DNA of 36,744 bases, taken from the NCBI GenBank assembly GCA_035566895.1, contig DATMQA010000214.1:1-36744 (forward strand), in the 5' to 3' direction. Below the pieces are notes generated by a model. It had not been told where the DNA came from and did no database searches. It saw nothing but the letters and a program-made list of their open reading frames with translations. This DNA comes from DATMQA01 sp035566895 (GTDB taxonomy: Bacteria; Verrucomicrobiota; Verrucomicrobiia; Limisphaerales; UBA8199). Of this stretch, positions 32,251-36,744 are shown piece by piece; positions within the stretch are counted from its first letter, which is position 1; each line of letters opens with the position of its first letter. Both the position numbers and the translations under genes were made by a program.

Positions 32251-32925
32251 ATGAAGGCTAAGGCTGATAAGGCCAAGCGGACGGTGCTGCTCGTGGACGA
32301 CCACCCCCTGGTAAGAGAATGGCTTACCAAACTGATCAACCAGCAACCAGACTTGACCGTCTGCAGCGAGTCCGATGACTTCCTCGGGGCGATGCGGGCG
32401 TTTCAGTCTTCCCCGCCGGACGTTGCCGTGGTGGACATCTCGCTGCAAGACTGCTCCGGTTTTCAACTGATCAAAGATTTCAAACAAATCCATCCGGAGG
32501 TGGTTGTGTTGGTTCTGTCGATGCATGACGAATCCCATTTTGCCGCCCGCGCCCTCGCCGCCGGGGCTTCCGGCTATGTCGTCAAAAGAGAAGCCACCGG
32601 CAAGATCATTGAGGCCATCCGCGGAGTCCTCGAGGGCCGCACTTATCTCAGCGAGAGTGTCGCGGACGCCGCCTTCCGCCGAACGCACGAACGCCAGCCG
32701 GGCGCAGGCGCCCCCAGCGTCGAGTTACTCACCAACCGGGAATTGGAAGTGTTCGAATTGTTGGGCCGCGGATTGGGGACACGCCAAATCGCCCGGACCC
32801 TCGCGATCAGCCTCAACACGGTCCAAACCCACTGCGCCGCCATCAAAGATAAACTCCATCTCACCAGCGCGCGCGAACTGGTGCGCGACGCCGTGCGCTG
32901 GAACGAAGCCCGGCATCCGGAATGA
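32251..32925 (+). CDS. Orphan NarL/FixJ-type response regulator
   Basis: A 224-residue LuxR-type regulator with LLVDDHPLVREWLTKL, phospho-Asp62 in VAVVDISL, Lys in SGYVVKREA and the helix-turn-helix ELEVFELLGRGLGTRQIART with NTVQTHCAAIKDKL. It is a close paralogue of the regulator at 25190 and has no kinase beside it. The same kinase could phosphorylate both (inference). ATG at 32251 is preferred because AAGGGA lies eight bases upstream; the ATG at 32203 would leave a nine-base leader without ribosome site. Its stop overlaps the adaptor start (ATGA at 32922), so it is cotranscribed with the second pump, a likely feedback arrangement. Confidence 0.93.
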   Translation: MKAKADKAKRTVLLVDDHPLVREWLTKLINQQPDLTVCSESDDFLGAMRAFQSSPPDVAVVDISLQDCSGFQLIKDFKQIHPEVVVLVLSMHDESHFAARALAAGASGYVVKREATGKIIEAIRGVLEGRTYLSESVADAAFRRTHERQPGAGAPSVELLTNRELEVFELLGRGLGTRQIARTLAISLNTVQTHCAAIKDKLHLTSARELVRDAVRWNEARHPE

Positions 32926-34205
32926 GACCTGCCACGGGCAGGCTTCCCCTTCGCCGCCGGTGGAGATCACCGCGCCCAACCAACCTGCTCACGATGAAAA
33001 ATCCATTGCCGCTTCGCCGGAAAGCAGCCGCACTCGTGGTCGCCGTTGCGGCAATCGCCGTCGCAACTGCGCTCCTGAAATCCGGGTCCGGCCAGCCTGC
33101 GCACCGCAACCCGCCCCAGGGCTCAGGCTCAGCTTCCAACGCCCCCGCCGCCGAGGCGACTGTGGATTTGGAGCCGGGCCAGCTCAATGGGATCAAAATC
33201 GAGCCGGTCGGAACTTACCCTTTCCCCGTTGAGAAAACGGCGGTCGGCAGCATCACTTTTGTTGACGACCTTTCAGTTCAGGTCTTCCCGCCCAACCAGG
33301 GAAAAATCATCAAGACCTTCGTCGAACTGGGTGACGAAGTCCAAAAGGGACAGCCCCTCTATACGATTGACAGTCCGGACCTCATCCAGGCTGAGTCCAC
33401 CCTGATCGGCGCTGCGGGAACCTTTGAACTGACCAGCAAGGAACTGGCGCGCGCCAAAGACCTTTACGGAACCAACGGCGTTTCTGAACGCGAACTCGAA
33501 CAGGCCACCTCCGAACAGCAGGCGGCGGAAGGGGCCCTCAAAGCGGCGCGCGACGCCGTCCGTGTCTTCGGCAAGACGGAAACCGAGATCGATCAGCTCG
33601 TCGCCACCCGCAAGATTGACCCCGCTCTGGTCGTGCGCAGTCCGGTCACCGGTGAGGTGACCTCCTACAACGCTCCGCCCGGCCTGCTGGTCCAGCCTGG
33701 GACCCCGCCGGCCCCTTTCTCGGTCGCCGACGTCTCGCTCAAATGGATGCTGGCGAATGTCGCCGAAAGCGATAGCCCCATGTTTCGGCCAGGGCAGCCT
33801 GTCCAAGCCAGGGTGATGGCCTTTCCGGGGCGGGTGTTTACCGGCAGCATTTCCAAGATATATGCCGCGGTGGATCCCAATACCCATCGCGCAACGGTCC
33901 GCTCTGAAATCGCTGACCCCAAACATGAGCTCCGTCCGGGTATGCTCGCCAGTTTTGTGATTCGCGTTCAGGACCCGGTCGAGTCCGTCGCCATTCCGAT
34001 GACGGGCGTGGTTCGAAATGGCGACGGCACGATGGCTGCCTGGGTGACCGCTGATCGCCATCGGTTTTTGCAAAGAATCATCAAGGTCGGCCTGCAGACC
34101 GACGGCCGCTATCAGGTCCTCGAAGGTTTGCACCAGGGTGAACTGGCTGCAACCGACGGGGCCATCTTCCTGAGCAACATGCTCCAGGCGCCGCCCACAG
34201 ATTAG
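32922..34205 (+). CDS. RND efflux periplasmic adaptor, second system
   Basis: Membrane-fusion protein of about 400-427 residues. From Met25 (32994) a simple signal or anchor is visible (PLRRKAAALVVAVAAIAVATALL); the ATG at 32922 overlaps the regulator stop as ATGA but adds 24 residues that do not look like a signal start. Both are given as possible. Lipoyl half-motif VFPPNQGKIIKTFVELGDEVQKGQPL is followed by a helical hairpin (SERELEQATSEQQAAEGALK), SPVTGEVTSYNAPPGLLVQPG, and barrel-domain PNTHRATVRSEIADPKHELRPGM. It lacks a lipobox, unlike the first adaptor, so its anchoring differs. The pump gene follows after 10 bases. Confidence 0.92.
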   Translation: MRPATGRLPLRRRWRSPRPTNLLTMKNPLPLRRKAAALVVAVAAIAVATALLKSGSGQPAHRNPPQGSGSASNAPAAEATVDLEPGQLNGIKIEPVGTYPFPVEKTAVGSITFVDDLSVQVFPPNQGKIIKTFVELGDEVQKGQPLYTIDSPDLIQAESTLIGAAGTFELTSKELARAKDLYGTNGVSERELEQATSEQQAAEGALKAARDAVRVFGKTETEIDQLVATRKIDPALVVRSPVTGEVTSYNAPPGLLVQPGTPPAPFSVADVSLKWMLANVAESDSPMFRPGQPVQARVMAFPGRVFTGSISKIYAAVDPNTHRATVRSEIADPKHELRPGMLASFVIRVQDPVESVAIPMTGVVRNGDGTMAAWVTADRHRFLQRIIKVGLQTDGRYQVLEGLHQGELAATDGAIFLSNMLQAPPTD

Positions 34206-34215
34206 ACCTCGACCA

Positions 34216-36744
34216 ATGCTTAAGTCCGTCCTTGCCTTCTGCCTCAGCCGCCGCCCGATTGTGATGTTCGGCTTGCTGGCGTTTGCCGCCGCTGGATTCT
34301 TCGCCTTTCAGAAGCTCAACATCGAGGCCTATCCGAACCCAACGCCAGTCATTTTGGAAATCACCGCCCAGGCCCCGGGCCTCTCTGCCGAGGAAATGGA
34401 GCGTTACTACACGACTCCCATCGAGATTGGCCTCTACACTACCCCAGGCATCGACGTCATCCGTTCCACTTCCTTCTATGGTTTGTCCTTTGTCCGGGTC
34501 GTTTTCAAGTATGGGGTTGATTTTCACTTTGCCTACAGCCAGGCGGCGACCGCACTGCAACAAAATGTCAACCTTCCGGGTGGTCAGGTTCCTACGATCC
34601 AACAGAACAGCACGACCGGAGAAATCTATCGTTACCAGGTCATCGGGCCCCCCCATTTCGGGCTGACCAACCTCCGCACCGTTCAGGATTGGATCGTCCG
34701 CCGCCGCCTGTTGACCATCCCCGGCATCGTGCAAGTCAACAGTTGGGGCGGCACCACCAAGGAATTCCAGGTCGAGGTGGACCCTCTCAAACTCGAAACC
34801 TACAACGTCACGGTGCCTCAGGTGCTGGCTGCCCTCGGCAACGCCAACATCAACGTCGGCGGACGTGAAATCCGTATCGGCCAGCAATCCATTAACATCC
34901 GCGGCGTCGGCCTGATTGACGACGGCGGCGAAGACGATTTGACCCAGGGTTTCAAGGTTGATGACATCGAGAACATTGTCCTGTCCCAATCCGGCAGCGT
35001 TCCGTTGCTGGTCAAAGACGTCGCCAAGGTGAAGGTAGGCTTTGTGCCAAGGCTGGGCATTTGCGGCCGCGACGAGGAGGACAATGTCGTGGCGGCCATT
35101 GTCGTGATGAGCCGCACTGAGCAAGCGGCGAACATGCTGCCCAAGGTCAAGGCTGAACTCGAAAAGATGAACCAGGACGGCTCCCTGCCGCCAGGCGTCA
35201 GGCTGGTTCCAACTTATAATCGCGGCTCGCTGATCGCGGTCACCACCCACACCGTTCTGCACAATCTCATTTTCGGATGCCTCCTGGTCTTCCTGATCCA
35301 ATGGGTTTTCCTCGGCGACCTCCGCAGCGCCGTCATCGTCGGTGTCAACATTCCCGTCGCGCTCTTTTTTGCCATCATGCTCCTCGTCCTCCAGGGTGAA
35401 AGCGCCAACTTGCTCTCCGTCGGCGCAGTCGATTTCGGCATCATTGTCGATTCAGCCGTGATCCTCGTCGAGAATATCTTCCGCAATATCCAGCGTCCCG
35501 CGGAAGAAAGCTCGGGCCTCTTGCGCCGGCTCGCCGGCGGCTTTTTCGGGCCGGACCCGACGCAGACTCCCCATTCTTCGCCCGGCCACGGATGGACCGA
35601 CCGCCTGCGGCTGATTCTGATCAGCGCGCTGCAGGTGGACAAAGCCGTCTTCTTCTCGGCCCTCATCACCGTCGCTGGTTTCATGCCGCTGTTCACCATG
35701 CAGGGAGTCGAGGGTCAGATTTTCGGCCCCATGGCCCGCACCTACGGTTATGCGCTTGCGGGGGCCTTGCTCGCCACCTTTACGTTCACGCCCGTGCTCG
35801 CCTCCGTCCTCCTTCCCCAGCAGGCGAAAGAAGCCGAGACGATTGTCGTCCGCCTCTTGCACCGTCTCTACAATCCCGCGCTGCGTTTCGCGCTCGCCCA
35901 CCGCGCCCTCGCCGTCGGCAGCGGCATCGTCTTTCTCGCCGTCTCGGTGTTCCTGGGACTGCGGCTCGGCAGCGAGTTTCTGCCGCACCTCGAAGAAGGC
36001 AATTTTTGGATTCGCGCCTCCATGCCCATGACGCTCTCTCTGCCGGACGGCGAGGCGGCCACGAGGAAGATGCGCCTCATCCTGCTCCGGCATCCGGAAG
36101 TGATCACCGTAATTTCCCAGCATGGCCGGCCCGACGACGGCAGCGACGCTTCGCCGTTCTCGAATGTGGAACTCTTCGTGCCGCTCAAGCCCTACGACCA
36201 ATGGCCGAAAGGCCTGACCAAGGACAAACTGACCGCGCATATCCAGGCCGAGTTCCAGAGCGAATTGCCCGGCGTCATCTTTAACTTCTCTCAATACATC
36301 CAGGATAACATTGAGGAGGGAATCTCGGGCGTCAAAGGCGCCAATTCCGTCAAGATCGTCGGGCCTAATCTCCAAACCCTGGAGAAACTTGCGGCGCAAG
36401 TCAGGGACGAGATGGGCCAGGTCCGCGGCGTCGCCGACCTCGGTATCTTCCCCGTCCTGGGACAGCCCAACCTCAATATCAAGGTCGAGCGCGCCCGGGC
36501 GGCCCGCTACGGCCTCAATTCTGGCGATGTCAATTCCGTTATCCAGGCCGCCATGGGCGGCGCCGTCGCCACTACCGTCCTCGAGGGAAACCGCCAGTTC
36601 GACCTCGCCGTGCGTTTTGCCCCCGACTACCGCGACAGTGTTGAAGCAATTCGCAACCTCAAGGTGGCTTATTCGATTGCCAGCGGCGCCAATGCTTACA
36701 TCCCCTTAAGCGAACTGGCCTCGATCAGCCTGGATACCGGCGCG
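34216..36744 (+). CDS. Heavy-metal efflux RND pump, second system, right end off the window
   Basis: Second RND permease of the HME subfamily, open for 843 codons to the right edge; the full protein should be about 1030-1070 residues. The N-terminus is LKSVLAFCLSRRPIVMFGLLA with IEAYPNPTPVILEI after it. The relay motif is DFGIIVDSAVILVEN, with Asp406, Asp412 and Glu419. A loop after segment 4 (about 425-455, NIQRPAEESSGLLRRLAGG onwards) is about 30 residues longer than in the first pump. The two pumps are similar in order but clearly diverged in the first loop, so it is no recent tandem copy. No channel gene precedes its adaptor; it could share the first channel or have one past the edge. Confidence 0.93.
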   Translation, partial: MLKSVLAFCLSRRPIVMFGLLAFAAAGFFAFQKLNIEAYPNPTPVILEITAQAPGLSAEEMERYYTTPIEIGLYTTPGIDVIRSTSFYGLSFVRVVFKYGVDFHFAYSQAATALQQNVNLPGGQVPTIQQNSTTGEIYRYQVIGPPHFGLTNLRTVQDWIVRRRLLTIPGIVQVNSWGGTTKEFQVEVDPLKLETYNVTVPQVLAALGNANINVGGREIRIGQQSINIRGVGLIDDGGEDDLTQGFKVDDIENIVLSQSGSVPLLVKDVAKVKVGFVPRLGICGRDEEDNVVAAIVVMSRTEQAANMLPKVKAELEKMNQDGSLPPGVRLVPTYNRGSLIAVTTHTVLHNLIFGCLLVFLIQWVFLGDLRSAVIVGVNIPVALFFAIMLLVLQGESANLLSVGAVDFGIIVDSAVILVENIFRNIQRPAEESSGLLRRLAGGFFGPDPTQTPHSSPGHGWTDRLRLILISALQVDKAVFFSALITVAGFMPLFTMQGVEGQIFGPMARTYGYALAGALLATFTFTPVLASVLLPQQAKEAETIVVRLLHRLYNPALRFALAHRALAVGSGIVFLAVSVFLGLRLGSEFLPHLEEGNFWIRASMPMTLSLPDGEAATRKMRLILLRHPEVITVISQHGRPDDGSDASPFSNVELFVPLKPYDQWPKGLTKDKLTAHIQAEFQSELPGVIFNFSQYIQDNIEEGISGVKGANSVKIVGPNLQTLEKLAAQVRDEMGQVRGVADLGIFPVLGQPNLNIKVERARAARYGLNSGDVNSVIQAAMGGAVATTVLEGNRQFDLAVRFAPDYRDSVEAIRNLKVAYSIASGANAYIPLSELASISLDTGA

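Noticed and set aside
34081..36399. Minus-strand frames of 406 and 315 codons
   Set aside because: Antisense to the second RND pump, which is open across the whole stretch in the plus strand.
28510..36744. The two RND pumps as a recent tandem duplication
   Set aside because: Their N-terminal loops and adaptors differ widely and only family motifs match; they are old paralogues or separately acquired.

Overview
The window looks like a chromosomal segment of a GC-rich bacterium of the PVC group, most likely a verrucomicrobium (inference). The reasons are a futalosine-type menaquinone gene, Tat-exported Gfo/Idh/MocA oxidoreductases, a secreted HEAT-repeat protein, a lipase-maturation-factor homologue, archaeal-style VapB antitoxin, and short dispersed intergenic repeats. 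No rRNA, tRNA, transposase, phage or CRISPR was seen. No stretch over 300 bases lacks a gene.

Layout. 1-4573 (minus strand): rpsO then pnp (running off the left edge) behind a clear promoter, then mqnD and a small glycogen-binding (CBM48) protein with a strong intrinsic terminator. 4888-8346 (plus): Tat-exported Gfo/Idh/MocA oxidoreductase and HEAT-repeat protein. 8504-14442 (minus): tight four-gene unit SDR, M48 protease, GH88 hydrolase, old-yellow-enzyme reductase, closed by a long inverted repeat. 14549-18309: two VapBC-type toxin-antitoxin pairs (minus) around aroB plus an unrecognised gene, then a trpG/pabA amidotransferase. 18330-24060: a second Gfo/Idh/MocA protein, the lysine-to-aminoadipate pair (lysine 6-transaminase and semialdehyde dehydrogenase), and a membrane lipase-maturation-factor protein.

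24123-36744 (plus) is the most interesting part: a NarL-type sensor kinase and response regulator, a CzcCBA-type heavy-metal efflux operon (outer-membrane channel, adaptor lipoprotein, RND pump), a PII-family protein, a second very similar response regulator, and a second adaptor plus RND pump that runs off the right edge. The two efflux operons carry the same operator-promoter architecture: a CCCTAC/GTAGGG-type dyad whose centre lies exactly 20 bases before an AGACA -35 element. This suggests one two-component regulon with a PII-like sensor attached.

Other points: two unrelated genes (GH88 and the second Gfo/Idh/MocA) carry in-frame insertions that share short DNA blocks; several genes have a good promoter placed so that transcription should begin at the start codon; the PNPase carries a long Arg-Gly-Asp-rich tail.
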